Source: Pseudocitrobacter cyperus
GTDB lineage: Bacteria > Pseudomonadota > Gammaproteobacteria > Enterobacterales > Enterobacteriaceae
Direction of reading: 5' to 3'
DNA: 64,000 bases
Assembly: GCF_039889165.1 (NCBI RefSeq)
Contig: NZ_JAYMYY010000001.1
Location: 496,001-560,000 of the forward strand
Under the pieces are notes generated by a model. That model saw only the letters and a program-made list of their open reading frames with translations. It was not told the DNA's origin and did not search any database. Below, piece by piece: positions 25,023 through 33,959 of the stretch (the stretch's first letter is position 1; each line of letters opens with the position of its first letter). The translations under genes and the position numbers were made by a program.

Positions 25023-26408
25023 TTATCGACGGTCTTTCCACACCGTTTGTACGTTGCAGAACTCATGCAAACCAAAATGCGACAGTTCTCGACCAAATCC
25101 GCTTTTCTTCACACCGCCAAAGGCAACGCGCGCGTCACTGGCGCTGTAACCGTTGATAAATACCCCGCCGCATTCGAGCTGTTCGGCAAAGCGCTGAGCC
25201 TGGGCATCATCTGCGGTAAAGACGGTTGCTGACAGGCCAAATTCGCTGTCGTTTGCCAGTTCAAGGGCATGATCCGCATCACGTGCTACGGCGATCGCCG
25301 CAACCGGGCCGAACATCTCCTGACGAAACGCTGTCATTTGCGCAGTAACATTGCCCAGTACGGTTGGTGCATAGAAGTTTCCGTCCCCTGCCATTTTTTC
25401 ACCACCAAGCAGCAGTGTCGCGCCTTCGGCAAGCGTCGCTTCCACTTGCTGATGAAGTTCATCGCGCAGATCGAATCTCGCCATTGGCCCCAGATAGTTC
25501 TGCTCATCCAGAGGATCGCCCATCTCCAGTTGTTCCGTTGCGGCGACAAACTTGCGCGTAAAAGCATCTGCGACACCCGCCTCAACGATAAAGCGTTTCG
25601 CCGCCGCGCAAACTTGCCCGGTATTCTGATAACGCCCGATAACCGCCGCCTGCACCGCAGTATCGAGATCCGCATCGTTCAGCACAATAAAGGGATCGGA
25701 TCCCCCCAGTTCAAGCACGCATTTTTTCAGCGCCGCGCCTGCTTGTGCGCCAATAGCACGACCCGCGCGCACGCTTCCCGTTACCGTAACCGCAGCGATA
25801 CGCGGATCGTTAATCGCCTGGGTAACGCCATCATTTGTGGCATTAACCCAACCAAAAACGCCCTCGGGAAGACCGGCTTGCGCAAAAATCTTGCCGATCA
25901 GTGCCGCACTGCCCATTACATTAGGCGCATGCTTCAGCAAATAGCTATTCCCCGCAAGCAGGATAGGCACCGCCCCACGCAGAACCTGCCACAGCGGGAA
26001 GTTCCACGGCATAATTGCCAGAATCGGCCCCAGAGGACGATACTCAATAACCGCTTTTTGTTCTTCCACCAGCGTCGCTTCGGTGCGTAGCATCGCGGGG
26101 CCGTGTTCCGCATACCAGTCACACAGGTTAGCCGATTTCGCCACTTCTCCCCGCGCCTGGGCAATGGGTTTACCCATCTCGCGGGAGATCATTTGCGCCA
26201 TCTCTTCGCCGCGCTGACGCAGGACATTCCCTACAGAACGCAGTGCGTCCGCACGCGCAGCGACGGGGGTATTGCGCCACTGGCGGTATCCAGCCTCAGC
26301 GAGGGTTATCGCATTATCGACCTGCGCCGTTGTCGCCCAGGGCAGCGCTGAAAGGGTTTCGCCATTAGCCGGGTTGATGGAAATCGCGTGAGTTGCAGGT
26401 GAAGTCAT
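25023..26408 (-). CDS. sad: NAD+-dependent succinate semialdehyde dehydrogenase Sad (YneI)
   Basis: Oxidises succinate semialdehyde to succinate in the 4-aminobutyrate/putrescine pathway. The 461 residues follow E. coli Sad closely: ATHAISINPANGETLS at the start, MGKPIAQARGEVAKSA, MPWNFPLWQVLRGA, VTVTGSVRAGRAIG, catalytic Glu in LELGGSDPF, catalytic Cys in NTGQVCAAAKRF, and VKKSGFGRELSHFGLHEFCN. The start at 26408 gives the E. coli N-terminus; the frame is open 30 codons further. Divergent from ptrR, which controls it in E. coli. Confidence 0.95.
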   Translation of the reverse strand: MTSPATHAISINPANGETLSALPWATTAQVDNAITLAEAGYRQWRNTPVAARADALRSVGNVLRQRGEEMAQMISREMGKPIAQARGEVAKSANLCDWYAEHGPAMLRTEATLVEEQKAVIEYRPLGPILAIMPWNFPLWQVLRGAVPILLAGNSYLLKHAPNVMGSAALIGKIFAQAGLPEGVFGWVNATNDGVTQAINDPRIAAVTVTGSVRAGRAIGAQAGAALKKCVLELGGSDPFIVLNDADLDTAVQAAVIGRYQNTGQVCAAAKRFIVEAGVADAFTRKFVAATEQLEMGDPLDEQNYLGPMARFDLRDELHQQVEATLAEGATLLLGGEKMAGDGNFYAPTVLGNVTAQMTAFRQEMFGPVAAIAVARDADHALELANDSEFGLSATVFTADDAQAQRFAEQLECGGVFINGYSASDARVAFGGVKKSGFGRELSHFGLHEFCNVQTVWKDRR

Positions 26409-26512
26409 TCTCTTCTCTCTTATCCGGTGATGTGATGCTGACATCCTGGCCCCTTGTTGTCTTTCTGGAAAGTGAATAATATTGAGCCAACCATTCACGA
26501 ATCGAGAATACT

Positions 26513-27376
26513 ATGGATCTGACGCAGCTTGAGATGTTTAACGCCGTCGCGCAAACCGGCAGTATTACCCAGGCGGCGCAAATAGTGCACCGCGTTCCGT
26601 CCAATCTCACCACCCGGATTCGTCAACTGGAAGCAGACCTTGGCGTGGAGCTATTCATCCGCGAAAGCCAGCGGCTGCGGCTTTCGCCCGCCGGACACAG
26701 TTTTCTGCGCTACAGCCAGCAGATCCTCGCACTGGTCGATGAAGCAAGAATGGTCGTTGCTGGTGATGAACCGCAGGGGCTGTTTTCCCTGGGCGCGCTG
26801 GAAAGCACCGCCGCAGTGCGGATCCCGGAAACGCTGGCTCGTTATAACCAGCGTTACCCGAAAATCCAGTTCGACCTGGCCACCGGCCCTTCCGGCACCA
26901 TGATTGACGGGGTAATGGAGGGAACGCTGAGTGCCGCATTCGTTGACGGCCCGGTCATGCACCCCGGTCTGGAAGGGATGCCGGTCTACCAGGAGGAGAT
27001 GATGATTGTCGCAGCCAGCGGCCACCCTCAGATTACCCGCGCCAGCGAGGTTAACGGCACCAGTATTTATGCCTTCCGGGCTAACTGTTCTTATCGCCGT
27101 CATTTTGAGAGCTGGTTTCAGGCTGACCATGCCACGCCGGGCAGGATCCATGAAATGGAGTCATACCATGGAATGCTCGCCTGTGTCATCGCGGGAGCAG
27201 GCTTAGCGTTAATGCCGCGCAGTATGCTGGAAAGTATGCCTGGGCATCATCAGGTCGAAGCCTGGCCGCTCGGTGAAAAGTGGCGCTGGCTGACGACATG
27301 GTTGGTCTGGCGGCGAGGCGCAAAGAGCCGACAACTGGAGGCATTTATAGCCTTGCTGGATGAAACGGTCGCTTAA
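26513..27376 (+). CDS. ptrR: LysR-family regulator PtrR (YneJ)
   Basis: A 287-residue LysR protein; in E. coli PtrR regulates sad and putrescine use. The helix-turn-helix lies in residues 1-60 (LEMFNAVAQTGSITQAAQIV, RVPSNLTTRIRQLEADLGVELF) and the effector domain from about 90 (LFSLGALESTAAVRIPETLARY). It is divergent from sad with 104 bp between starts, as in E. coli, which is the main support for the name. Confidence 0.92.
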   Translation: MDLTQLEMFNAVAQTGSITQAAQIVHRVPSNLTTRIRQLEADLGVELFIRESQRLRLSPAGHSFLRYSQQILALVDEARMVVAGDEPQGLFSLGALESTAAVRIPETLARYNQRYPKIQFDLATGPSGTMIDGVMEGTLSAAFVDGPVMHPGLEGMPVYQEEMMIVAASGHPQITRASEVNGTSIYAFRANCSYRRHFESWFQADHATPGRIHEMESYHGMLACVIAGAGLALMPRSMLESMPGHHQVEAWPLGEKWRWLTTWLVWRRGAKSRQLEAFIALLDETVA

Positions 27377-27435
27377 TCCGCAATAGGCGGAACCTTACGT
27401 GATCCGCATTCTGGCGCTCTGTGCCGGAGCTGTAG

Positions 27436-28242
27436 TTATCTTCCCAATGTAACCTCAGGCAAAAAAAGCGTTCCTTTCAAATAAAGGGACGCTTTACCGC
27501 CCATCAGCACCCGACTCCCCTGCCACTCGCAGCGTACATCGCCACCGCGTGCGGAAACCTGACGCGCCAGCATCTGCGTTTTACCGAGCTTTTCTCCCCA
27601 ATAAGGAATGAGCATCGTATGCGAAGACCCTGTGACAGGATCTTCCCACACCGCTTCGCCCGGAGAGAAAAAGCGGCTGACAAAATCATATTCACCATCA
27701 CCGCGTGCGGTAATCGCCACTTTATGTTCACCGGGGATCATTGCGCTGATGTTCGGCGTCACCGCTTCAACCTGCTGACGGTTTTTGAGCTCAATCACCC
27801 AGGCCCGGCCTTTGCGCGCGCTCACATAATCGGTAATGCCTAATGCCTGAAGCATCCCGGCGGGCGGCGTTGCGGGTTGCGTTTCACCGACGGGAAAATC
27901 AAGCGTCAGCCATTCACCATCACGGGTTACGGTAAGCTGACCGGATGCGGTTTCAAAACGCACTATGCGTTCCGGATAATTAAGCTGCTGGAAAATCACA
28001 TACGCTGTCGCAAGAGTTGCATGCCCGCAGAGATTCACTTCCTGACGCGTCGTAAACCAGCGCAGTTCAAAACCGCTCGGATGCTGAACCACAAACGCGG
28101 TTTCCGATTGGTTATGCTGCTGTGCCATCTTCAGCAACAGCGGGTCTGGCAACCAGTTTTCCAGCACACATACTGCAGCCGCATTCCCTTCAAAGGGGCG
28201 TTCGCTGAACGCATCCACCAGATAAATATCGATTTCCCGCAT
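27436..28242 (-). CDS. PhzF-family isomerase/epimerase-like protein
   Basis: A 268-residue protein with the PhzF/diaminopimelate-epimerase fold: VDAFSERPFEGNAAAVCVLE at the N-terminus, NQSETAFVV with the conserved Glu, EVNLCGHATLATAYVIF, FFSPGEAVWEDPVTGSSHTML, and ASLYLKGTL. The start at 28242 has GGGAGAG upstream; a 21-codon extension lacks support. It is not E. coli YddE but a different branch. It sits between ptrR and sotB, where E. coli K-12 has no such gene. Substrate unknown. Confidence 0.88.
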   Translation of the reverse strand: MREIDIYLVDAFSERPFEGNAAAVCVLENWLPDPLLLKMAQQHNQSETAFVVQHPSGFELRWFTTRQEVNLCGHATLATAYVIFQQLNYPERIVRFETASGQLTVTRDGEWLTLDFPVGETQPATPPAGMLQALGITDYVSARKGRAWVIELKNRQQVEAVTPNISAMIPGEHKVAITARGDGEYDFVSRFFSPGEAVWEDPVTGSSHTMLIPYWGEKLGKTQMLARQVSARGGDVRCEWQGSRVLMGGKASLYLKGTLFLPEVTLGR

Positions 28243-28398
28243 TCTTCTCTCCCGTCGTGTTGAAAACATAAAATGACATGTTTCTATTGAGAGAACAGAT
28301 AGCAAAACGAGATCTAAATCACAAATTTATTGTCAGGCAACCGATAATAGCTTTAAGATCGACCACCTCATCCTGACCAGACTATCCCAGAAAATCCT

Positions 28399-29598
28399 AT
28401 GACAACGAACACAGTCTCGCGCCACATCGCATGGCTTCGGGTGGTGACGCTCGCCATCGCGGCCTTCATTTTTAATACCACGGAGTTTGTGCCGGTGGGC
28501 CTGCTCTCTGACATCGCTGACAGCTTTGACATGACAACCGCGCAGGTCGGGATCATGCTGACAATTTATGCGTGGGTGGTGGCATTAATGTCACTGCCAT
28601 TTATGCTGTTGACCAGCCAAATGGAGCGACGCAAATTATTGATTGGCCTGTTCGTTCTGTTCATTGCCAGTCATATCCTGTCGTTCTTCGCATGGAACTT
28701 TACCGTGCTCGTCGCCAGCCGTATCGGCATTGCTTTCGCTCATGCGGTGTTCTGGTCGATAACCGCTTCACTGGCCATTCGAATGGCACCTGCCGGAAAA
28801 CGTGCGCAGGCGCTGAGCCTGATAGCCACCGGCACCGCACTGGCGATGGTCTTCGGTATTCCGATTGGCCGTGTCGTCGGGCAATATTTTGGCTGGCGCA
28901 CCACCTTCCTTGCCATTGGCATCGGTGCATTATTGACGATGGTGGCGCTGATAAAACTGCTGCCGAAATTGCCAAGCGAACATTCCGGCTCACTCAAAAG
29001 CCTGCCGGTACTGTTTCGTCGTCCGGCGCTGATGAGTATCTACCTGCTGACCGTGGTAGTGGTTACTGCTCACTACACCGCCTATAGCTATATTGAACCC
29101 TTCGTGCAGAACGTTGCAGGTTTAAGCGGCAACTTTGCCACCATGCTGCTGCTCATTCTCGGCGGCGCGGGCATAATCGGCAGTGTTCTGTTTGGTAAGC
29201 TTGGGAATCTTCACGCCTCCGGGCTTATCAGCATGGCGATTGGCCTGCTGCTGGCCTGCCTGCTGCTGCTGTTACCGGCATCGCATCAGGCTGGCAACCT
29301 GGCAGTGCTCAGCGTCTTCTGGGGCATCGCCATCATGATTATTGGCCTGGGTATGCAGGTGAAGGTGTTATCGCTGGCGCCGGACGCGACCGATGTGGCG
29401 ATGTCGCTGTTTTCGGGGATCTTTAATATTGGTATTGGCGCGGGCGCGCTGTTAGGAAGCCAGATCAGCAGCCATGTATCCATGTCCTCAATTGGCTATG
29501 TCGGCGCCGTCCCGGCGCTGGCGGCATTGATTTGGTCAGTGATTATTTTCCGCCGCTGGCCCGCGGCATCATTAGAAGAGCAGGCACACCGCCCGTAA
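28399..29598 (+). CDS. sotB: Sugar efflux transporter SotB (YdeA)
   Basis: Major-facilitator exporter of 399 residues with 12 predicted helices; E. coli SotB exports arabinose, lactose and IPTG. Seen are FIFNTTEFVPVGLLSDIADSFDM, the loop SQMERRKLLIG, AHAVFWSITASLAIRMAPAGKRAQAL, and the conserved half-two region. It stands between the PhzF gene and marC as a convergent partner of marC, sharing a terminator. Confidence 0.94.
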   Translation: MTTNTVSRHIAWLRVVTLAIAAFIFNTTEFVPVGLLSDIADSFDMTTAQVGIMLTIYAWVVALMSLPFMLLTSQMERRKLLIGLFVLFIASHILSFFAWNFTVLVASRIGIAFAHAVFWSITASLAIRMAPAGKRAQALSLIATGTALAMVFGIPIGRVVGQYFGWRTTFLAIGIGALLTMVALIKLLPKLPSEHSGSLKSLPVLFRRPALMSIYLLTVVVVTAHYTAYSYIEPFVQNVAGLSGNFATMLLLILGGAGIIGSVLFGKLGNLHASGLISMAIGLLLACLLLLLPASHQAGNLAVLSVFWGIAIMIIGLGMQVKVLSLAPDATDVAMSLFSGIFNIGIGAGALLGSQISSHVSMSSIGYVGAVPALAALIWSVIIFRRWPAASLEEQAHRP

Positions 29599-29608
29599 TG
29601 ATGTGACA

Positions 29609-29634
29609 GGCGCCGGGTAACACCCGGCGCCTTT
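29609..29634. terminator. Shared terminator of sotB and marC
   Basis: A perfect 10-bp stem GGCGCCGGGT / ACCCGGCGCC with an AAC loop, then TTTCC on the plus strand, between the convergent sotB and marC stop codons. Confidence 0.85.
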
Positions 29635-29637
29635 CCA

Positions 29638-30309
29638 TTAAATACCCGGCCAGGTGGTGATGATTTCCACCACGCCGTTGATGATAAACTGTACGCCCAT
29701 ACACACCAGCAAAAAGCCCATCAGCCGTGAAATCGCCTCAATACCGCCTTTCCCGACCCAGCGCATAATCGCCCCGGAGCTACGTAAACTGCCCCACAGA
29801 ATAATCCCCACCAGCGCAAAGATAATCGGCGGTGCAATCAATACCACCCAGTCAGGGAAACTGACGCCATGCTTAATGGTAGAGGCGGAGCTGATAATCA
29901 TGGCAATTGTCCCCGGCCCTGCTGTGCTCGGCATCGCCAGCGGGACAAACGCGATATTAGCCGTCGGCTCATCTTCCAGCTCTTCCGATTTGCTGGACGC
30001 TTCCGGTGATTCATGCGCCTTCTGCTGCGGGAAAAGCATCCGGAAACCGATAAAGGCCACGATCAACCCCCCGGCAATACGCAGACCAGGTATAGATATG
30101 CCGAATGTATTCATCACCAGTTGCCCGGCATAGTACGCCACCATCATGATGGCGAAGACATAAATCGATGCCATTCTTGCCTGATGGTTACGTTCTGCCG
30201 CGTTCATATTTCCCGCTAAACCCAGAAACAGCGCGACGGTGGTCAGGGGGTTTGCCAGCGGCAAAAGCACCACCAGACCAAGCCCAATTGCCTGAAAAAG
30301 TTCAACCAT
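29638..30309 (-). CDS. marC: MarC family inner-membrane protein
   Basis: Multipass UPF0056 membrane protein of 223 residues, E. coli MarC in length and sequence (AIGLGLVVLLPLANPLTTVA, MNTFGISIPGLRIAGGLIVA, AMPSTAGPGTIAMIISSAS). Despite its name no role in antibiotic resistance has been confirmed. Starting at 30309 (MVELFQAIG) reproduces the E. coli N-terminus. It is divergent from marRAB over the mar regulatory region. Confidence 0.95.
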   Translation of the reverse strand: MVELFQAIGLGLVVLLPLANPLTTVALFLGLAGNMNAAERNHQARMASIYVFAIMMVAYYAGQLVMNTFGISIPGLRIAGGLIVAFIGFRMLFPQQKAHESPEASSKSEELEDEPTANIAFVPLAMPSTAGPGTIAMIISSASTIKHGVSFPDWVVLIAPPIIFALVGIILWGSLRSSGAIMRWVGKGGIEAISRLMGFLLVCMGVQFIINGVVEIITTWPGI

Positions 30310-30450
30310 ATGAGATATTAGCCTTCTCTGTTTTATCAATGAAATAGCAGTCTACGCCATGCAGTATAGCGTTTTCGCAGCATCTCTTGCTATGCAGCGA
30401 CATTTCACAGAATTTTGTCTGACGCGTTGCTGGTTAGTCTCTGTTCAACG

Positions 30451-30564
30451 TTTTAGCAAATCGTGGCATCGATCAATCCATTCAGTTGACTTATGATTGC
30501 ACGGGAAATAATATCCACCGCAACTAAAGTACTTGCCAGGGCAACCATCGTGAATATCACAAGC
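30451..30564 (+). promoter_or_regulatory. marO: marRAB promoter, marbox and MarR operator (marO)
   Basis: A marbox at 30451-30470 (TTTTAGCAAATCGTGGCATC) binds MarA/SoxS/Rob in E. coli. The promoter is TTGACT (30486-30491), a 17-base spacer and TAATAT (30509-30514). MarR site II, TTGCCAGGGCAA (30533-30544), is a perfect palindrome identical to E. coli. Site I, between -35 and -10, is degenerate here (TTGCACGGGAAA against TTGCCTGGGCAA). The marR GTG start falls just after site II. Confidence 0.92.
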
Positions 30565-30984
30565 GACCTCTTCGATGAAATCATCCCGCTTGGGCATTTG
30601 ATTCACATGGTTAATCAGAAAAAAGATCGTTTGCTCAACGAGCATCTATCGCCCGAAGACATTACTTCCTCACAGTTCAGGGTTCTCTGCTCTATCCGCT
30701 GCAAAGGCAGCATTACACCGGTAGAGCTGAAAAAGATCCTTTCGGTCGATCTGGGCGCGCTTACCAGAATGCTTGACCGATTGCTTTGCCGGGGCTGGAT
30801 TGCCCGTTTGCCGAATCCCAATGACAAACGCGGCGTGCTTATCCAGTTAACAGCAGAAGGTGCTGAAATTTGTGAGAAATGTCATCGACTCGTTGGGCAA
30901 GACCTGCACCAGGAATTAACAAAAAACTTAACGGCAAACGAAGTTGCAACCCTTGAGCTTCTGTTAAAAAAGATTTTGCCGTAA
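30550..30984 (+). CDS. marR: Multiple antibiotic resistance repressor MarR
   Basis: Winged-helix repressor of marRAB that lets go of DNA on salicylate, phenolics or copper. Starting at the GTG at 30550 gives 144 residues, the E. coli size, beginning with NITSDLFDEIIPLGHLIHMVNQKKDRLLNE. DNA-binding part: ITPVELKKILSVDLGALTRMLDRL, wing NPNDKRGVLIQL. The Cys linked to copper sensing is present (VLCSIRCKG). A longer ATG frame from 30493 would run through the promoter and operator and is rejected. Confidence 0.95.
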   Translation: MNITSDLFDEIIPLGHLIHMVNQKKDRLLNEHLSPEDITSSQFRVLCSIRCKGSITPVELKKILSVDLGALTRMLDRLLCRGWIARLPNPNDKRGVLIQLTAEGAEICEKCHRLVGQDLHQELTKNLTANEVATLELLLKKILP

Positions 30985-31007
30985 ACAGAAAAGAAAGAGG
31001 TAAGACG

Positions 31008-31391
31008 ATGTCCAGACGCAATACAGACGCTATCACCATTCATAGCATTTTGGACTGGATCGAAGATAACCTTGAATCGCCCCTGTCGCTGGAAAAAGTG
31101 TCAGAGCGGTCGGGTTACTCCAAATGGCACCTGCAACGGATGTTTAAAAAGGAAACCGGACACTCTTTAGGTCAATACATTCGCACCCGTAAATTGACCG
31201 AGATTGCCCAGAAATTAAAAGAGAGCAATGAGCCGATTCTGTACCTGGCGGAACGCTATGGTTTTGAATCTCAGCAGACGTTAACGCGAACCTTTAAAAA
31301 CTATTTCGATGTGCCACCGCATAAATATCGCGTCACGAATATGCACGGGGAAGCTCGCTATCTCTACCCACTCAACCACTGTAGTTATTAA
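31008..31391 (+). CDS. marA: Multiple antibiotic resistance activator MarA
   Basis: A 127-residue AraC/XylS-type activator with two helix-turn-helix motifs (SLEKVSERSGYSKWHLQRMF and PILYLAERYGFESQQTLTRTF). It activates acrAB, tolC, micF and its own operon through marboxes. Sequence is nearly that of E. coli MarA. GAGG lies nine bases upstream. Second gene of marRAB. Confidence 0.97.
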   Translation: MSRRNTDAITIHSILDWIEDNLESPLSLEKVSERSGYSKWHLQRMFKKETGHSLGQYIRTRKLTEIAQKLKESNEPILYLAERYGFESQQTLTRTFKNYFDVPPHKYRVTNMHGEARYLYPLNHCSY

Positions 31392-31421
31392 TCGCCTGCA
31401 CAAGACGTATTGAGGAATACC

Positions 31422-31640
31422 ATGAAACTGTTCGCCTCCGCTGCCTTCGCTATTTTGGCGTTGGTTTCCAGCCAGAGTTATGCGGAGCAAACCCTGACCC
31501 CAACGCAACACAACGCCCGAGACACCATGATTATGCCGTCAGACAATCAGCAGTCGCCGTTTGATTTTAATCATATGGATGCCGGTAGCGACAAATCTGA
31601 CGAGCTGGGAGTGCCTTACTACAACCGGCATGGTCTCTGA
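31422..31640 (+). CDS. marB: MarB, periplasmic modulator of the mar operon
   Basis: A 72-residue exported protein, third gene of marRAB. A signal peptide (KLFASAAFAILALVSSQSYA) precedes a mature part with PFDFNHMDAGSDKSDELGVPYYN, the conserved end of E. coli MarB, which lowers marA expression from the periplasm. The ATG at 31422 is chosen for GAGG six to nine bases upstream; the frame opens at a TTG at 31410. Confidence 0.92.
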   Translation: MKLFASAAFAILALVSSQSYAEQTLTPTQHNARDTMIMPSDNQQSPFDFNHMDAGSDKSDELGVPYYNRHGL

Positions 31641-31648
31641 TTTGTGTC

Positions 31649-31675
31649 CGCCCCGCATATGCGGGGCGTTGCTTT
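31649..31675 (+). terminator. marRAB operon terminator
   Basis: A perfect palindrome CGCCCCGCATATGCGGGGCG is followed by TTGCTTT. Convergent with eamA, whose stop codon overlaps its edge. Confidence 0.85.
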
Positions 31676-32573
31676 ATCCCCTCGCCGCCCGCATGCCGGG
31701 TAATCGCAAGCCAAAGACATTAATAAACAGCCCAGCCATAATCAGCACCGCCCCCAATAATTGCAGCGCCGACAACGTTTCATCCAGCAGCAATGCCGCA
31801 CTTGCCAGCCCGACCACCGGCACCAGCAGCGATAACGGCGCAACACGCCAGGTTTCGTAACGCCCCAGCAACGCTCCCCAAATACCGTAACCAATAATCG
31901 ACGCCGCAAAAGCCAGGTAAACCAGTGACAGAATGGTCATGAGATCGATGGCCAGCAGACTCTGCGCCATCCGCGTTGCCCCGTCAAAAATCAACGAACT
32001 GAGAATAAACGGAATGATCGGGATCAGCGCGCTCCACACCACCAGTGACAGTACCGCAGGCTTTGATTCGTGCTGCATAATCCGCTTATTGAAGATATTG
32101 CCGCATGCCCAACTGAACGCCGCCGCAAGCGTCAGCATAAAGCCCAACAACCCGACATGTTGACCATTCAGGCTGCCTTCTATCAGAACCAGTACGCCAA
32201 ACACTGCCAGCGAAATTCCCGCCACCTGCTTACCCTGCAAGCGTTCACCGAAAACAAACGCTCCGAGAATAATGGTAAAGAACGCCTGCGCCTGTAACAC
32301 CAGCGAGGCAAGCCCGGCGGGCATACCGAACTTAATGGCGCAAAACAGAAAAGCGAACTGACCAAAACTGATGGTCAACCCATAGCCCAGCAACAAACGA
32401 AACGGAACCTTTGGCCTGGCGACAAAAAAAATCGCCGGAAACGCCACTAACATAAAGCGCAACCCTGCCAACAACAGTGGCGGCATGTTGTGCAGGCCCA
32501 CTTTGATCACCACAAAGTTGATACCCCACACTATCACCACCAGCAATGCCAGTAGCCCATCTTTACGTGTCAT
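31674..32573 (-). CDS. eamA: O-acetylserine/cysteine exporter EamA (YdeD)
   Basis: Inner-membrane DMT-superfamily exporter with ten predicted helices in two EamA repeats, 299 residues, the E. coli length. Signatures: VVIVWGINFVVIKVGLHNMPPLLLAGLRF, FGMPAGLASLVLQAQAFFT, and ETWRVAPLSLLVPVVGLASAALLLDE. In E. coli it exports cysteine-pathway metabolites. The start at 32573 (MTRKDGLLALL) matches E. coli; a four-codon longer start is less likely. Confidence 0.95.
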   Translation of the reverse strand: MTRKDGLLALLVVIVWGINFVVIKVGLHNMPPLLLAGLRFMLVAFPAIFFVARPKVPFRLLLGYGLTISFGQFAFLFCAIKFGMPAGLASLVLQAQAFFTIILGAFVFGERLQGKQVAGISLAVFGVLVLIEGSLNGQHVGLLGFMLTLAAAFSWACGNIFNKRIMQHESKPAVLSLVVWSALIPIIPFILSSLIFDGATRMAQSLLAIDLMTILSLVYLAFAASIIGYGIWGALLGRYETWRVAPLSLLVPVVGLASAALLLDETLSALQLLGAVLIMAGLFINVFGLRLPGMRAARG

Positions 32574-32764
32574 ACCCTGCCTCATTATTTATTAAAATTA
32601 TGTAAACAGATTCAACATAACGAAAAATAGCAAGATCGAACAGATCATTATTTTTAGCGGGGAGAAAACGCCAGACAACCGCTCAGCGTGGGTATACAAC
32701 TGCTCTGCGCCATGATATTTCTGACAAAACACAACATAAAAAAAACAATTCATCAGGCACAAAA

Positions 32765-33952
32765 ATGAAAGCAACTCTACGACGCTCCACGGGCGCGCTG
32801 CTGGCGTCGTCACTCCTGTTGACTATCGGACGTGGCGCAACGCTTCCCTTCATGACCATCTACCTCACGCGCAAATATGCCATGACCGTGGACACCATCG
32901 GTTACGCCATGACGATAGCTCTGACGATCGGCGTGATTTTCAGCCTGGGTTTTGGCATCCTTGCGGATAAATTCGACAAAAAACGCTACATGCTTCTGGC
33001 GATCGCGGCGTTTATTGCCGGGTTTATCGCCATTCCGCTGGTCAATAGCGTCACGCTGGTGGTGCTCTTCTTTGCGCTCATCAACTGCTCTTACTCCGTT
33101 TTCGCAACCGTTCTGAAAGCATGGTTCTCCGACGCCCTTTCCTCGACGGAAAAAGCGCGGATCTTCTCACTCAACTACACCATTTTGAATATCGGCTGGA
33201 CGGTCGGCCCGCCGCTTGGCACCCTGCTGGTGATGTACAGCATTAATCTGCCATTCCTGCTGGCGGCCATTTGCGCCGCGCTACCGCTGGTATTCATTCA
33301 GCGCTATGTTCAGCGTATTGTCGTGGCCGACAAAGAAAATAGCCCCGCAGCCTGGGATCCCACCGTTTTGCTGCATGACAAAGCGCTGATGTGGTTTACC
33401 TGTTCGGGATTGCTGGCATCCTTTGTCGGCGGTTCGTTCGCCTCCTGCATCTCACAATATGTGCTGGCTATCGCAGACAGTGAGTTTGCTGAAAAAGTCG
33501 TGGCCGTGATCCTCCCGGTGAATGCCGTCATCGTGGTCACGCTGCAATACGCCGTGGGCCGACGTCTTACCGCCAGTAATCTGCGCCCATTAATGACGTT
33601 TGGCACGGTCTGCTTCGTGCTTGGGCTGCTCGGGTTTATGTACTCCGGAAGCAACCTGATCTACTGGGGGCTGGCCGCGGCGGTGTTTACTCTGGGTGAG
33701 GTTATCTACGCACCCGGCGAATACATGTTGATCGACAACATCGCACCGCCGGGCATGAAAGCCAGCTATTTTTCCGCCCAGGCATTAGGCTGGCTGGGCG
33801 CGGCGATGAACCCTATGCTTACCGGGCAGATCCTCACCCATCTGCCTTCTGCGTCTCTGTTTATGATTATGATTGCCGCCATCGTCATGGCCTGGTTTCT
33901 GATACAGAAAGGCATGCGCGCCAGCAGGCGTAAAGAAATTGCATCGCTTTAA
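32765..33952 (+). CDS. ydeE: MFS efflux transporter YdeE
   Basis: A 395-residue major-facilitator protein; E. coli YdeE can export dipeptides and arabinose. It has LTIGRGATLPFMTIYL, the loop-2 motif GILADKFDKKRYM, and NYTILNIGWTVGPPLGTLL. Divergent from eamA with a 190-bp gap. The 3' end is 8 bp from that of the convergent rhodanese gene. Confidence 0.93.
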   Translation: MKATLRRSTGALLASSLLLTIGRGATLPFMTIYLTRKYAMTVDTIGYAMTIALTIGVIFSLGFGILADKFDKKRYMLLAIAAFIAGFIAIPLVNSVTLVVLFFALINCSYSVFATVLKAWFSDALSSTEKARIFSLNYTILNIGWTVGPPLGTLLVMYSINLPFLLAAICAALPLVFIQRYVQRIVVADKENSPAAWDPTVLLHDKALMWFTCSGLLASFVGGSFASCISQYVLAIADSEFAEKVVAVILPVNAVIVVTLQYAVGRRLTASNLRPLMTFGTVCFVLGLLGFMYSGSNLIYWGLAAAVFTLGEVIYAPGEYMLIDNIAPPGMKASYFSAQALGWLGAAMNPMLTGQILTHLPSASLFMIMIAAIVMAWFLIQKGMRASRRKEIASL

Positions 33953-33959
33953 TCTTCCC

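Noticed and set aside
30493..30549. Longer MarR starting at the ATG at 30493
   Set aside because: It would make the promoter -10 and operator site II part of the coding region. The GTG at 30550 gives the E. coli protein length.
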